NCBI GenBank assembly: GCA_014208095.1
Contig: JACHMT010000004.1
Coordinates: 620,001 to 684,000, forward strand
Length of the DNA: 64,000 nucleotides
Direction of reading: 5' to 3'
Source of the DNA: Actinospineispora eucalypti
Lineage (GTDB): Bacteria; Actinomycetota; Actinomycetes; Mycobacteriales; Pseudonocardiaceae
Shown: positions 7,804 to 16,516 of the stretch, piece after piece
How positions within the stretch are numbered: the first letter of the stretch is position 1
How the letters are laid out: each line of letters opens with the position of its first letter
Program-made: the position numbers and the translations under genes
Notes under the pieces: model-generated
Told to the model about the DNA's origin: nothing
Seen by the model: the letters and a program-made list of their open reading frames with translations, nothing else
Database searches by the model: none

Positions 7804-8406
7804 CTACCGGTTGCCGGCCCGGGCTTGCAGACTGGTGATCATCATCTCGGCCGCCCTGGTGGCCAGCTGGCAGGCCTTCCCGTGGTTCATCCCCGGGTAG
7901 TCGCTGCTCAGCGTGTTGTACTGGACCACAAGGCTCTGCCCGGGCGCGACGTCCAGGTAGAGCAGGCAGTTCCCTTCAGGGCTCCCGGCCGCGGCCGGGC
8001 CGGTGGCCGCGGCGAACCCGGCGACCTGGGTGAGCCGGGCGCCCCGGCCCAGGTAGTAGCCCACGCCGTGCTCGAGCGTCTTGCCCGCCGACCAGCCGTC
8101 GTCGAACCGGGCGTCGGGCGGGTTCGACCAGACACAGCCGTAGCCGCCGTTGGGGTCGTCGCCGAGCGGCCGGCGCCGGCCGGGGCCGTCCGCGCCGAGG
8201 GCGGTGACCTGCCCGGGGGTGAGCAGCTCGCAGGGTTCGACGTCGTTCAGCGGAAGGGTCGCCGGTCGGGGCGGAAGCGCCGGGTCGGCCGGCGCCGGGG
8301 ACGCCTCGGCGGGAGAGGTCGGGGCGGCTGTGGGTGCCCGGTCGGCGGCGCAGCCGGCCAGGGCGAACAGCAGCGCCAGCAACGGCACGATCATCGGCCG
8401 GCTCAT
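7804..8406 (-). CDS. DUF3558 lipoprotein
   Basis: A 200-residue lipoprotein. The signal peptide (residues 1-18, MSRPMIVPLLALLFALAG) ends in the lipobox LAGC with Cys19. After an Ala/Pro spacer comes the DUF3558 domain: LNDVEPCELLTPGQVTALGA, a GYGCVWSNPPDARFDDGWS segment and CLLYLDVAPGQSLVVQY, with the cysteines usual for the family. DUF3558 lipoproteins are common next to ESX genes in Pseudonocardiaceae; their role is not established. The ATG overlaps the stop of the WXG-like gene as ATGA. Confidence 0.85.
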   Translation of the reverse strand: MSRPMIVPLLALLFALAGCAADRAPTAAPTSPAEASPAPADPALPPRPATLPLNDVEPCELLTPGQVTALGADGPGRRRPLGDDPNGGYGCVWSNPPDARFDDGWSAGKTLEHGVGYYLGRGARLTQVAGFAAATGPAAAGSPEGNCLLYLDVAPGQSLVVQYNTLSSDYPGMNHGKACQLATRAAEMMITSLQARAGNR

Positions 8407-8792
8407 CGGGGTGCCCCGGGCGTGATCGGCGGCGGGTTGTCCCGTTGGAACTGCCGGAACGAAGCGGCGAGCTGGTCCTCGGTGTGCCCGTACCGCCTGG
8501 CCATCTGGCCCAACTCCTCCGCGCCGGCCTTCAGCGCGTCGACGTAGGCCGCCCACTGCTCCAGCAGCGCCCCGATCTTGGCGTTGAACTCGGGCTCGGC
8601 CCGTTCCGACACGCGGTCCAGGCCGGGTTTGCCGACGCCGGTGCCCATCTTCATCATCGCGACCTGGTCCCGCATCAGCTGTGACTCGGCCAGCAGGGCG
8701 TTGCGGACCTGCATCACGTTGGCCGGGGTGATCCGCAGGCCGGCCAGGTTGGCGCGCACCTCGGCGGCCGGCGTGCCCGGGACTGGGTCCAT
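8403..8792 (-). CDS. WXG100/EsxA-like helical protein, first gene of ESX accessory operon
   Basis: A 129-residue, almost wholly helical protein. An N-terminal stretch (TPAAEVRANLAGLRITPANV) leads into two long amphipathic helices (about residues 25-60 and 65-115) with the motif EQWAAYVDALKAGAEELGQMARRYGHTEDQLAASFRQF. It is similar in plan to ESX-type small helical proteins, though a clear W-x-G turn is not seen. It is the first gene of the operon with the DUF3558, PPE-like and EspG genes, which supports a type VII secretion role. I chose ATG 8792 over the GTG two codons upstream; no good Shine-Dalgarno precedes either. Confidence 0.65.
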   Translation of the reverse strand: MDPVPGTPAAEVRANLAGLRITPANVMQVRNALLAESQLMRDQVAMMKMGTGVGKPGLDRVSERAEPEFNAKIGALLEQWAAYVDALKAGAEELGQMARRYGHTEDQLAASFRQFQRDNPPPITPGAPR

Positions 8793-8852
8793 GCACACGG
8801 ACGATAGCCAGCCGGGAACCGCCGCGTGGCCGGTTCTGGAAAATCCGCCAAA

Positions 8853-8868
8853 TCACTCAACTGAGTGA
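8853..8868. promoter_or_regulatory. Palindrome TCACTCA-AC-TGAGTGA between ESX operon and senX3
   Basis: A perfect 7-bp inverted repeat with a 2-bp spacer in the divergent region between the ESX operon and senX3, well placed to be an operator for either. A near-copy (TCACTC-GCT-GAGTGA) lies in front of ccsB at 41254-41268. The binding protein is unknown. Confidence 0.4.
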
Positions 8869-8975
8869 ACGCGTGGTAAACGGTCGCGGAACTCTGGCTC
8901 CATCGGGGTCGGACTCGTCACGATGCGGGGGCTCCGGCTGGTCATGAGCCCCCATGCGGGACATACGATGCAGCC

Positions 8976-10226
8976 GTGACCGCCCTGGCGTGTGTCGGCC
9001 TGGCCGGCGGGGCCCTCTTGTTGGGTCTGTCCGTCGGGTGGTTCCTCTTTCGCCGAAGGGTCCCGCGAACGCCGCGTTCGGTGGGCCCCACGTTCGCCGA
9101 CCTGCTGCACCGGGTGACCCAGTCGTCCAACAACGGCCTCGCGGTGATCAACCGCTACGGCGACGTGGTGCTGCACAACCCGAGGGCGGCCGAGCTGGGC
9201 GTGGTGCGCTCCTCGCGCGCCGACGCCCGTGCGCTGAAGGCGGCCGAGCGGGCCATCGCCGGGGGCGAGATCCTGGACGTGGACCTCTCGCCGACCGACC
9301 CGAGGGGCGGCCGGCACCCGGAGGCGGTGCTCGGCCACGTGCGCCCGCTGGGCGACGGGTTCGCGGTGGTGGACGCCGAGGACACCTCGGAGGCGGTCCG
9401 GCTGGAGGCCACCCGGCGGGACTTCGTGGCCAACGTGAGCCACGAGCTGAAGACCCCGGTGGGCGCGATCGGGTTGCTCGCCGAGGCGGTGCTGGACGCG
9501 GCGGACGACCCGGAGGAGGTGCACCGGTTCGTCACCAAGATCCTCAACGAGGCGAACCGGCTGGGCTCCATGGTCACCGAGCTGATCGCGCTGTCCCGGC
9601 TCACCGGCGCCGAGCGGCTGCCCGAACTGGCCGTGGTCGACCTGGACGAGGTGCTCACCGAGGCGTTGGCCCGCTGCCGGCTGGTGATGGAGTCGACCGG
9701 CATCGGCATCCACACCGACGAGGCCAGCGGCCTGCGCGTGGACGGGGACCGCACCCTGCTGGTCACCGCGCTGTCCAACCTGCTGGACAACGCGATCGCC
9801 TACTCGCCGCCCCGGGCCACCGTCTCGGTGAGCCGCCGCCGGGTGGGCGACATGGTGGAGGTCGCGGTGACCGACCGGGGCATCGGCATCGCCCCCGAGC
9901 ACCAGCAACGGGTGTTCGAGCGGTTCTTCCGGGTGGACCCGGCCCGGTCGCGGGCCACCGGCGGCACCGGCCTCGGGCTGGCCATCGTCAAGCACGTGGC
10001 CGCCAACCACGGCGGCGAGGTGCGGCTGTGGAGCCACCCGGGCACCGGTTCCACGTTCACCCTCCGGCTGCCCGCGCACGGCGTCGTCCCTGCCTCTCGT
10101 GCCAACCCGCCCGCCCAAACGGCTCAAACCGCCCAGACTGGCCAACCCGCCCCGCCCGAGCACACGACCAATGGGGTCAAGCCAAACCCGGCCGACCGCA
10201 CGCGCGAACCAGGAGGAGTGCTGTGA
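8976..10226 (+). CDS. senX3: Phosphate-sensing histidine kinase SenX3
   Basis: A 416-residue membrane histidine kinase. A single N-terminal membrane segment (about residues 3-24) is followed by a PAS-like domain (about 40-140) and the dimerisation/phosphoacceptor motif FVANVSHELKTPVGAIGLL, with His156 the phosphorylated residue. The ATPase domain has the N box SNLLDNAIAYS (Asn268/Asn272), the G1 box DRGIGIAPEHQ, the F box RVFERFFRVDPARSR and the G2 box GGTGLGLAIVKH. The tail after residue 365 is Pro/Ala/Gln-rich and probably disordered. It overlaps regX3 by 4 nt (GTGA). By known family role it answers to phosphate supply through the Pst/PhoU system. Confidence 0.93.
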   Translation: MTALACVGLAGGALLLGLSVGWFLFRRRVPRTPRSVGPTFADLLHRVTQSSNNGLAVINRYGDVVLHNPRAAELGVVRSSRADARALKAAERAIAGGEILDVDLSPTDPRGGRHPEAVLGHVRPLGDGFAVVDAEDTSEAVRLEATRRDFVANVSHELKTPVGAIGLLAEAVLDAADDPEEVHRFVTKILNEANRLGSMVTELIALSRLTGAERLPELAVVDLDEVLTEALARCRLVMESTGIGIHTDEASGLRVDGDRTLLVTALSNLLDNAIAYSPPRATVSVSRRRVGDMVEVAVTDRGIGIAPEHQQRVFERFFRVDPARSRATGGTGLGLAIVKHVAANHGGEVRLWSHPGTGSTFTLRLPAHGVVPASRANPPAQTAQTAQTGQPAPPEHTTNGVKPNPADRTREPGGVL

Positions 10227-10912
10227 CCAGGGTTTTGATCGTCGAGGACGAGGAGTCGTTCGCCGACCCGTTAGCGTTCCTGCTGCGCAAGGAGGGCTTC
10301 ACCGCCGCCGTGGCCGGCACCGGCCAGGACGCGCTCGACGAGTTCGACCGGAACGGCGCCGACATCGTGCTGCTCGACCTGATGCTGCCGGGAATGAGCG
10401 GCACCGAGGTGTGCAAGGCGCTGCGCCAGCGGGCCGGCGTGCCGATCATCATGGTCACCGCGCGGGACAGCGAGATCGACAAGGTGGTCGGCCTCGAGCT
10501 GGGCGCCGACGACTACGTCACCAAGCCCTACTCGGCGCGCGAGCTGATCGCCCGGGTGCGCGCGGTGCTGCGCCGGGGCGGCGAGGGCGGAACCGACACC
10601 GACTCCCCGCCCTCGGTGCTCGAGGCCGGTCCGGTGCGGATGGACGTGGAACGGCACGTGGTCACGGTGGCGGGCGGCGAGGTGCCGCTGCCGCTGAAGG
10701 AGTTCGACCTGCTGGAGTACCTGCTGCGCAACGTCGGCCGGGTGCTCACCCGGGGCCAGCTCATCGACCGGGTCTGGGGTGCCGACTACGTGGGCGACAC
10801 CAAGACGCTGGACGTGCACGTGAAGCGGCTGCGCTCGAAGATCGAGGCGGACCCGTCCGCGCCGAAACACCTGGTCACCGTGCGCGGCCTGGGGTACAAG
10901 TTCGAGACCTGA
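10223..10912 (+). CDS. regX3: Response regulator RegX3
   Basis: A 229-residue OmpR/PhoB-type response regulator. The receiver domain (residues 2-115) has the acidic pair in VEDEESF, the phosphoacceptor Asp52 in LLDLMLPGMSG, the conserved Thr in IIMVTARDSEID and Lys in DDYVTKPYSARELIARVRA. The winged helix domain (about 130-229) ends in the usual VHVKRLRSKIEADPSAPKHLVTVRGLGYKFET. It controls the phosphate-starvation response in mycobacteria and, as PhoP, in Streptomyces. Its GTG start overlaps the senX3 stop and lies after AGGAGGAG. Confidence 0.95.
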   Translation: MTRVLIVEDEESFADPLAFLLRKEGFTAAVAGTGQDALDEFDRNGADIVLLDLMLPGMSGTEVCKALRQRAGVPIIMVTARDSEIDKVVGLELGADDYVTKPYSARELIARVRAVLRRGGEGGTDTDSPPSVLEAGPVRMDVERHVVTVAGGEVPLPLKEFDLLEYLLRNVGRVLTRGQLIDRVWGADYVGDTKTLDVHVKRLRSKIEADPSAPKHLVTVRGLGYKFET

Positions 10913-10960
10913 GCCACGTCACAGCCAGCCCAACCGAAGATCGGGATACGGTGGTTGCCC

Positions 10961-11971
10961 GTGCGCCTCGGAGTGCTTGACGTCGGTTCCAACACGGTCC
11001 ATCTGTTGATCGTGGACGCCTATCGCGGCGGCCACCCCACCCCGATGACCTCGGAGAAGACCGCGCTGCGCCTGGCCGAGTCGCTGGACGAGCACGGCCG
11101 GCTGAGCCGGCCGGGGGCGGACGCGCTGATCCGGGCGGTGAGCGACGCGCGCGACTCGGCGGCCGCCGCCGACTGCGCCGACCTGCTCGCGTTCGCCACC
11201 TCGGCGCTGCGCGACGCGCCCAACTCGGCCGAGGTGCTGGCCCGGGTGCGCGCGGAGACCGGGGTGGCGCTGCAGGTGCTGCCGGGTGAGGACGAGGCGC
11301 GCTACACGTTCCTCGCGGTGCGCCGCTGGTTCGGTTGGTCGGCCGGGCGGCTGTTGGTGCTGGACATCGGGGGCGGCTCGCTGGAGCTGGCCAGCGGGAT
11401 GGACGAGCTGCCGTCGGTCGCCGAGTCCCTGCCGCTCGGCGCCGGCCGGCTGACCCGGGAGTGGTTCTCCACCGACCCGCCCACCCGCAAGGAGATCGAC
11501 GCGCTGCGCGAACACGCCGAGGTCATGCTGGCCCCGGTGGCCCGCAAGCTGCGCCGCGACGGCCGGCCGGAGCGGATCGTCGGCACCTCCAAGACGTTCC
11601 GCTCGCTGGCCCGCTTGACGGGCGCCGCGCCGTCCGCCGAAGGACCGCGCGCCCGCCGGGTGCTCACCGAGACCGGGCTGCGCCAGGTGAGCGCCTTCAT
11701 CAGCCGGATGTCCGCCGCCGACCTGGCCGAACTCGAAGGGGTGAGCCCCAGTCGGGCGCACCAGCTGGTGGCCGGATCGCTGGTGGCGGGGGCCGCGATG
11801 CGTGCATTAGGGGTAACCAGTTTGGAGATATGTCCCTGGGCGTTGCGCGAAGGCGTTATCCTGCGGCGTTTAGACTGGCTTGATGGTGCCGGGCGAGACA
11901 CGGGCCGGATGGCCCCAGCGCCGGGCCTGTCTGGACTGGGGCCGCCGGAGGAGGCGCGGTATATCGGATGA
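10961..11971 (+). CDS. ppx: Exopolyphosphatase / Ppx-GppA phosphatase
   Basis: A 336-residue enzyme of the ASKHA-fold Ppx/GppA family, which removes phosphate from polyphosphate or from pppGpp. The opening VLDVGSNTVHLLIVD is the phosphate 1 motif, and LLVLDIGGGSLELASG the phosphate 2 motif. The length fits the short actinobacterial Ppx1 type (Rv0496) rather than the long E. coli form with extra C-terminal domains. It follows senX3-regX3 by about 50 nt, consistent with a link to phosphate metabolism. GTG at 10961 is used; a TTG two codons upstream is less likely. The stop overlaps the next gene by 4 nt. Confidence 0.9.
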   Translation: MRLGVLDVGSNTVHLLIVDAYRGGHPTPMTSEKTALRLAESLDEHGRLSRPGADALIRAVSDARDSAAAADCADLLAFATSALRDAPNSAEVLARVRAETGVALQVLPGEDEARYTFLAVRRWFGWSAGRLLVLDIGGGSLELASGMDELPSVAESLPLGAGRLTREWFSTDPPTRKEIDALREHAEVMLAPVARKLRRDGRPERIVGTSKTFRSLARLTGAAPSAEGPRARRVLTETGLRQVSAFISRMSAADLAELEGVSPSRAHQLVAGSLVAGAAMRALGVTSLEICPWALREGVILRRLDWLDGAGRDTGRMAPAPGLSGLGPPEEARYIG

Positions 11972-13290
11972 CAGCGGAGCGTAGTTCCGACCCGGGGCGC
12001 CAACGCACCGTCGCCGAACTGTTGCAGCAGTACGGGGGCGACGGCCGTTCCGGCGGTGGCGGTCGCCGCCGTCGGCGCAGCGCCGACGAGGACGATGCGG
12101 CCGTCGAGTCGACCGGCTCCGGACTGCCGGCCGACCCGCCGTCGCCGGCTAGTCCACACGCGTCCGAGACGCTGTCCCAGTACCCGTCCTTCGGGCAGCC
12201 GGGTCTGTCCGGGGCCGGTGACGGCGGGCTGGACTGGCTGAGCGGCGGGCGCTCCGAGTGGGACCGCCCTTCGGGGGTGGAGGACTCCTACTCGGCGCTG
12301 GACCGCACCGGGCGGGTGAGCGACTCGTACCTGACGCCGGAGCGTCCCGGTTCGGCCGGCGAGGACTCGTTCGAGTGGGACCGGTTGTCCGAGCGCGACG
12401 CCCCGCCCGACCCGTTGGGCGGCCGGGAGGCCCCGCCGTCCGGCGGCACCGGCGGCACCGGTGGCTTTCCCACCCAGAACTACCGGGGCATCTACCAGGG
12501 CGACTCGCGGCAGAGCGGTGCCTTCCGGGCCGAGCCGTACCAGCCCGAGCCGTACCAACCCGAGGCCTACCAACCCGAGGTCAAGCCGGCCGAAACCACG
12601 CAGGCCTACCGTGCCGACCCGCTCGCGCCGCCGCTCCGCCCGGAGCGGCCGACCGACCGGCTGCCCCGGTACCGCTCCGCCGAGGAGGAGGGGCCGAGCA
12701 CCGAGGTGGCCTCCCGGGCCGCGCTGCTCGACGAGGACGAGCTCGAGGACACCCAGGGCGACGGCCGGCTGGACGACGATGACGACGAGGTGGAGTCGTT
12801 CCGGGTCCAGCTGGGGCCGGAGGACACCGGCCAGGGTCTGCGCCGGGTCCGCGAGGACCGGGACGACGACCTGGACGACTCGGACGCCGATGACCCGGAG
12901 GCCGACGACGAGCCCGACGAAGCGCCGCCGAGCCGCCGGTCGCGGCGTGCCAGGGCCGTCGAGGCCGAGGCGCCGGCCGGGCTGACCGACGAGGACGACC
13001 TGGACGACCCGGACGACGGCCGGAGCCCACTGGTCGCCTGGCTCATCCTGGTCGGCCAGGGCATCGCGGGCGCGGTGCTCGGCGGCGCGCTGTGGGTCGG
13101 GTTCCGCTACCTGTGGCTGAACTTCCCGGTGATCGCGCTGGCCGGCGCCGTGCTGGCCACCGCCGGACTGGTGCTGGTGGTGCGCACCATCCGGGGCAGT
13201 GACGACATCCGCACCACCATGTTGGCCGTGCTGGTTGGCCTGATCGTCACCATCTCGCCGGCCGTGCTGCTGCTCACCGCCAACGGGTGA
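11968..13290 (+). CDS. Acidic, disordered protein with C-terminal membrane domain (Rv0497-like)
   Basis: A 440-residue protein. The first 340 residues are low-complexity and mostly acidic: RTVAELLQQYGGD, then Ser/Asp-rich spacers, four PYQPE-type repeats (about 188-210) and several Asp/Glu runs with a Ser/Arg-rich stretch. Residues 345-440 hold three or four membrane segments (LVAWLILVGQGIAGAVLGGALW, FPVIALAGAVLATAGLVLVV, TMLAVLVGLIVTISPAVLLL). The position between ppx and the isomerase-like gene matches Rv0497, a conserved membrane protein of unknown function. The RTVAELL opening recurs in actinobacterial homologues. Joined to its neighbours by ATGA and GTGA overlaps on both sides. Confidence 0.8.
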   Translation: MTAERSSDPGRQRTVAELLQQYGGDGRSGGGGRRRRRSADEDDAAVESTGSGLPADPPSPASPHASETLSQYPSFGQPGLSGAGDGGLDWLSGGRSEWDRPSGVEDSYSALDRTGRVSDSYLTPERPGSAGEDSFEWDRLSERDAPPDPLGGREAPPSGGTGGTGGFPTQNYRGIYQGDSRQSGAFRAEPYQPEPYQPEAYQPEVKPAETTQAYRADPLAPPLRPERPTDRLPRYRSAEEEGPSTEVASRAALLDEDELEDTQGDGRLDDDDDEVESFRVQLGPEDTGQGLRRVREDRDDDLDDSDADDPEADDEPDEAPPSRRSRRARAVEAEAPAGLTDEDDLDDPDDGRSPLVAWLILVGQGIAGAVLGGALWVGFRYLWLNFPVIALAGAVLATAGLVLVVRTIRGSDDIRTTMLAVLVGLIVTISPAVLLLTANG

Positions 13291-14159
13291 GGCGGGTGCG
13301 GCAGCCAGCGATCCCGGTCGCGCTCTCCACCGGGTCCGTCTACCCGGAGTCGGTGGAGGTGGGCTTCCGGCTGGCCGCCGAGCTGGGCTACGACGGCGTC
13401 GAGCTGATGGTGTGGAACGACCCGGTCTCCCAGGACATCCCGGCGGTGGAACGGCTGTGCCGGCGCTACCGGGTGCCGGTGCTGGCGGTGCACGCGCCGT
13501 GCCTGGCGCTGACCCAGCGGGTGTGGGGCACGGACCCCATCGAGCGGCTGCGGCGCAGCGGCGAGGCGGCCGCCGTGCTCGGCGCGGGCAGCGTGGTGGT
13601 GCACCCGCCGTTCCGCTGGCAGCGCGACTACGTGCGGGCGTTCGCCGACACCGTGGAGCAGGTGGCCTCCGACTACCGGGTGGCGCTGGCGGTGGAGAAC
13701 ATGTTCCCCATCCGCCGGGCCGGCCTGCAGGCGGTGCCCTACGCGCCCAGTGACGACCCCACCGACGTCGGCCACCGCTACTACACCCTGGACCTCTCGC
13801 ACACCGCCGCCGCCGGCGTGGACGCGCTGGCGCTCATGGAGAAGATGGGCGACGGGCTGGCGCACATCCACCTGACCGACGGCAGCGGCGCGTCCAAGGA
13901 CGAGCACCTGGTGCCGGGCCGGGGCAGCCAGCCGTGCGCCGAGGTGTGCGAACGGCTGGTCACCGACGGTTTCCGGGGTGTAGTGGTGATCGAGATCAGC
14001 ACCCGCCGCGCCCGCACCAGGCACGACCGGACCGCGCTGCTCGCCGAGTCCCTGCTGTTCGCCCGGCTGAACCTGCAGCCGGCGCCGGCACAGCTTTCCG
14101 GCCCGGTCCTGGCGCCGCCGGAGCCGGTGGTGATACCCGGCACAGATCGGGGCCGTTGA
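13287..14159 (+). CDS. Sugar phosphate isomerase/epimerase-like TIM-barrel protein
   Basis: A 290-residue protein of the xylose isomerase/AP endonuclease 2 TIM-barrel family. Metal-binding positions of the family are visible along the barrel: VLAVHAPCLAL, SVVVHPPFRWQ, VALAVENMFPI (Glu), YTLDLSHTAAAGVD (Asp/His), LAHIHLTDGSG and VVVIEISTRR. Members isomerise sugars or inositols; no substrate can be named. The order after the Rv0497-like gene matches Rv0498. The GTG start overlaps the upstream stop by 4 nt. The last 30 residues are Pro-rich and probably disordered. Confidence 0.82.
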   Translation: MRRVRQPAIPVALSTGSVYPESVEVGFRLAAELGYDGVELMVWNDPVSQDIPAVERLCRRYRVPVLAVHAPCLALTQRVWGTDPIERLRRSGEAAAVLGAGSVVVHPPFRWQRDYVRAFADTVEQVASDYRVALAVENMFPIRRAGLQAVPYAPSDDPTDVGHRYYTLDLSHTAAAGVDALALMEKMGDGLAHIHLTDGSGASKDEHLVPGRGSQPCAEVCERLVTDGFRGVVVIEISTRRARTRHDRTALLAESLLFARLNLQPAPAQLSGPVLAPPEPVVIPGTDRGR

Positions 14160-14196
14160 CCGCGCCGGCCGGGCTACTCGGTGGTAGAGCTACTAC

Positions 14197-15063
14197 ATGC
14201 AGCCAGTATCGGTCACGTCCGCCCCGTTCTCGGGGAGTCTCGGACTCACGCCGCTCGGTGTCGGTGCCCACGCTCGTTCCGCTGACGCTGCGCTCGGTGA
14301 GTATCAGGCGGACCTGGACGGGCAGTGGGACGTCGGCTCGGGCAAGCTGCACGGCGGTTACCTGCTGGCACTGGTGGCCAAGGCCGCCGTCACCGGTCTG
14401 GCCGCGGACACCGACGAGTCGCTCGACCCGGTCGCGGTGAGCGCGGAGTTCCTGGCGGCGCCGGACCCCGGTCCGGCGCGGGTGCGCACCCAGGTGCTCA
14501 AGCGGGGCCGCACGGTGTCGGTGACGCGCGCCGAGCTCTACCAGGGCGACCGGCTGATGCTGCACAGCACGGTCACCGCCGGCAAGCTGCTGACCGGCGC
14601 CGAGGCGCCCGCTCCGGTGTGGGCGGAGCTGCCCGAGCAGCCCGCCGAACCGCCCGCCGACGCGATCGCCACCACCGACCTGGACCGCACGGTCCCGCTG
14701 GCCGGCGCGTGCGAGGTGCGGCTGGACCGGCCCACGGTGGGCTACCTGCGCCGGGAGACCGGCCCGCCGGTGATCAGGGGCTGGGCGCGCCCGCACGGCG
14801 AGCAGCCGGACGTGCTGTTCGCGGTGATGGCCAGCGACATCCTGCCCCCGGTGCTGTTCAACGTCTCCCGCCCCGGCTGGTCCCCGACCGTCCAGCTCAC
14901 CGCCCTGATGCGCGCCCGCCCCGCCCCCGGCTGGCTGCGCGTGATCACCAGCAGCCGCCAGGTGGCCGCCGGCTGGTTCGACGAGGACTGCGTCATCCTG
15001 GACGCCACCGGCACCCTCATCTGCCAGTCCCGCCAACTAGCCCTAGCCCCCCTAAACAAGTAA
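14197..15063 (+). CDS. Thioesterase family protein (double hotdog)
   Basis: A 288-residue acyl-CoA thioesterase-like protein with two hotdog halves. The first half has QWDVGSGKLHGGYLLALVAKAA, with the helix that cradles the acyl-CoA, and the second half CEVRLDRPTVGYLRRETGPPVIRGWARP followed by LFAVMASDILPPVLFN. The TesB-like C-terminal WLRVITSSRQVAAGWFDEDCVILDATGTLICQSRQLA is typical of the actinobacterial Rv0499-like family. The start ATG gives MQPVSVTSAPFS; no strong Shine-Dalgarno is present. The acyl substrate is unknown. A tandem 22-nt repeat array follows the gene. Confidence 0.8.
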   Translation: MQPVSVTSAPFSGSLGLTPLGVGAHARSADAALGEYQADLDGQWDVGSGKLHGGYLLALVAKAAVTGLAADTDESLDPVAVSAEFLAAPDPGPARVRTQVLKRGRTVSVTRAELYQGDRLMLHSTVTAGKLLTGAEAPAPVWAELPEQPAEPPADAIATTDLDRTVPLAGACEVRLDRPTVGYLRRETGPPVIRGWARPHGEQPDVLFAVMASDILPPVLFNVSRPGWSPTVQLTALMRARPAPGWLRVITSSRQVAAGWFDEDCVILDATGTLICQSRQLALAPLNK

Positions 15064-15092
15064 CCCCCCGCCCCGCCGCCCCCACCCGCCCC

Positions 15093-15180
15093 GCGAGTCG
15101 GGGATCCGGGTACGGCGAGTCGGGGATCTGGGTACGGCGAGTTGGCGTTCCCAGCACACCGAGTTGGCGATTTCGGCACC
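15093..15180. repeat. Tandem array of four 22-nt units (GCGAGTYGG family)
   Basis: Four direct units of exactly 22 nt begin at 15093, 15115, 15137 and 15159. Units 1 and 2 differ at one base; units 3 and 4 keep the GAGTTGGCG core. The array lies 30 nt after the thioesterase stop and 30 nt before proC. The sequence is unrelated to the CATRTCGCGGG arrays, but the unit length is the same. Confidence 0.85.
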
Positions 15181-15209
15181 GTCGAGGGTGCGAGCTACCG
15201 TGACCGGTC

Positions 15210-16010
15210 ATGACGAGCATTGCGTTGCTGGGCGGCGGCAAGATGGGCGAGGCACTGCTGGCCGGCCTGGTCAAGTCCGGCCATCCGATCGACCAACTGT
15301 GCTTCACCGAGCGGCACCCGGAACGCGCCCGCGAGGTGACCGAACGGCACGGCGTCGCGGCGCGTGACCTGGCCGTCGCCGTGCCGGGCGCGGACACCCT
15401 GGTGGTCGCGGTCAAGCCGCAGGACATCGAGCCGCTGCTCGCCGAGCTGGACAAGCTGCTCCGCCCCGGCACCCTGGTGGTGTCGCTGTGCGCCGGCCTG
15501 ACCACCGCGCTGTTCGAGCGGTCGCTGCCCGAGAACACTCCGGTGATCCGGGTGATGCCGAACACGCCGATGCTGGTCGGCGAGGCGATGAGCGCGATCT
15601 CTCCCGGCCGGCACGCCACCGAGGAGCACCTGGTCGAGGTGGAGGGCATGCTCGCCTCGGTCGGCCGCGTGGTGCGGGTGCCGGAGCGCCAGCAGGACGC
15701 GGTGACCGCGCTGTCCGGTTCCGGACCGGCCTACTTCTTCTACCTGGTCGAGTCGATGATCGAGGCCGGAGTGCTGCTCGGCATGGCCCGCCCGCTGGCC
15801 ACCGAGCTGGTGGTGCAGTCCGCGCTCGGCGCGGCGCGGATGCTCCGGGAGACCGGCGAGCACCCGGCGGTGCTGCGGGAGGCGGTCACCTCGCCCGCCG
15901 GCACCACCTCGGCGGCGCTGCGCGAGCTGGACCGGCACGGCACCCGGACCGCGCTGACCGCGGCCATCGAGGCCGCCTGCCGCCGTTCCTCGGAGCTCGG
16001 CGCGTCGTAA
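15210..16010 (+). CDS. proC: Pyrroline-5-carboxylate reductase
   Basis: A 266-residue enzyme that reduces 1-pyrroline-5-carboxylate to proline with NAD(P)H, the last step of proline synthesis. The Rossmann motif LLGGGKMGEALLAGLV is at the N-terminus. VVAVKPQDIEPLL and VIRVMPNTPMLVGEAMSAI are family landmarks, and the C-terminal helical dimer domain carries ALSGSGPAYFFYLVESMIEAG and VTSPAGTTSAALRELD. Full length. It matches Rv0500 in the syntenic block. Confidence 0.96.
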   Translation: MTSIALLGGGKMGEALLAGLVKSGHPIDQLCFTERHPERAREVTERHGVAARDLAVAVPGADTLVVAVKPQDIEPLLAELDKLLRPGTLVVSLCAGLTTALFERSLPENTPVIRVMPNTPMLVGEAMSAISPGRHATEEHLVEVEGMLASVGRVVRVPERQQDAVTALSGSGPAYFFYLVESMIEAGVLLGMARPLATELVVQSALGAARMLRETGEHPAVLREAVTSPAGTTSAALRELDRHGTRTALTAAIEAACRRSSELGAS

Positions 16011-16303
16011 CCCGGTCGAGTTCGGCGACCGAAGTAGCATGCTGTTAGCACGCATCGCCTGATACGGGTATTCGGGTTCCTGAACGGCCCACCGTCTGGT
16101 GCCAATGTCGCCACATTCGACACTCGTATGACGTTGCGTAGTAGAAGAGGGTAACGAATTACTCCACTCGGGTGGTATTAACTCAAAGGGATTGCTATAA
16201 CATTCGCTCCAGTAACCGCTGCCACGTTAGCCTCAGTAGGACGCGGGGGGACCAGTGAGCGGCGGTGCACGCTCAGTAACGCAACACATGCGAGGTGGCC
16301 CAA
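16011..16303. other. Intergenic leader before the HTH gene
   Basis: About 290 nt without a gene, less GC-rich than its surroundings between 16120 and 16210. It contains short AT-rich boxes (for example TATAACAT near 16195) that may be the -10 region of the HTH gene, but I cannot name a promoter with certainty. No repeat was found. Confidence 0.3.
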
Positions 16304-16516
16304 GTGGCGAAGGAGCAAGTGGAACGGCCAGACATCGGTCAGCTGCAATTTCTGACCGTCGCCGAAGTGGCGGCCATGATGAGGGTGTCCAAGATGACGG
16401 TGTACCGGCTGGTCCATTCGGGCGAGCTGCCGGCGGCCCGGGTCGGACGTTCCTTCCGGGTGCTCCGGGAGGCGGTCGAGGAGTACCTGCGCGGCGCGTA
16501 CCACGACGCCGGGTGA
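16304..16516 (+). CDS. MerR/excisionase-type helix-turn-helix DNA-binding protein
   Basis: A 70-residue single-domain DNA-binding protein: FLTVAEVAAMMRVSKMTVYRLVHSGELPAARVGRSFRVLREAVEEYL. This is the winged-helix excisionase fold shared with BldC and nearly the same as the Rv0500A product of mycobacteria. It probably works as a nucleoid-type or developmental regulator; targets are unknown. The GTG at 16304 is preferred because GAGGTGG stands at good distance before it; a GTG three codons upstream has no spaced ribosome binding site. It lies between proC and bS22 as in mycobacteria. Confidence 0.85.
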   Translation: MAKEQVERPDIGQLQFLTVAEVAAMMRVSKMTVYRLVHSGELPAARVGRSFRVLREAVEEYLRGAYHDAG

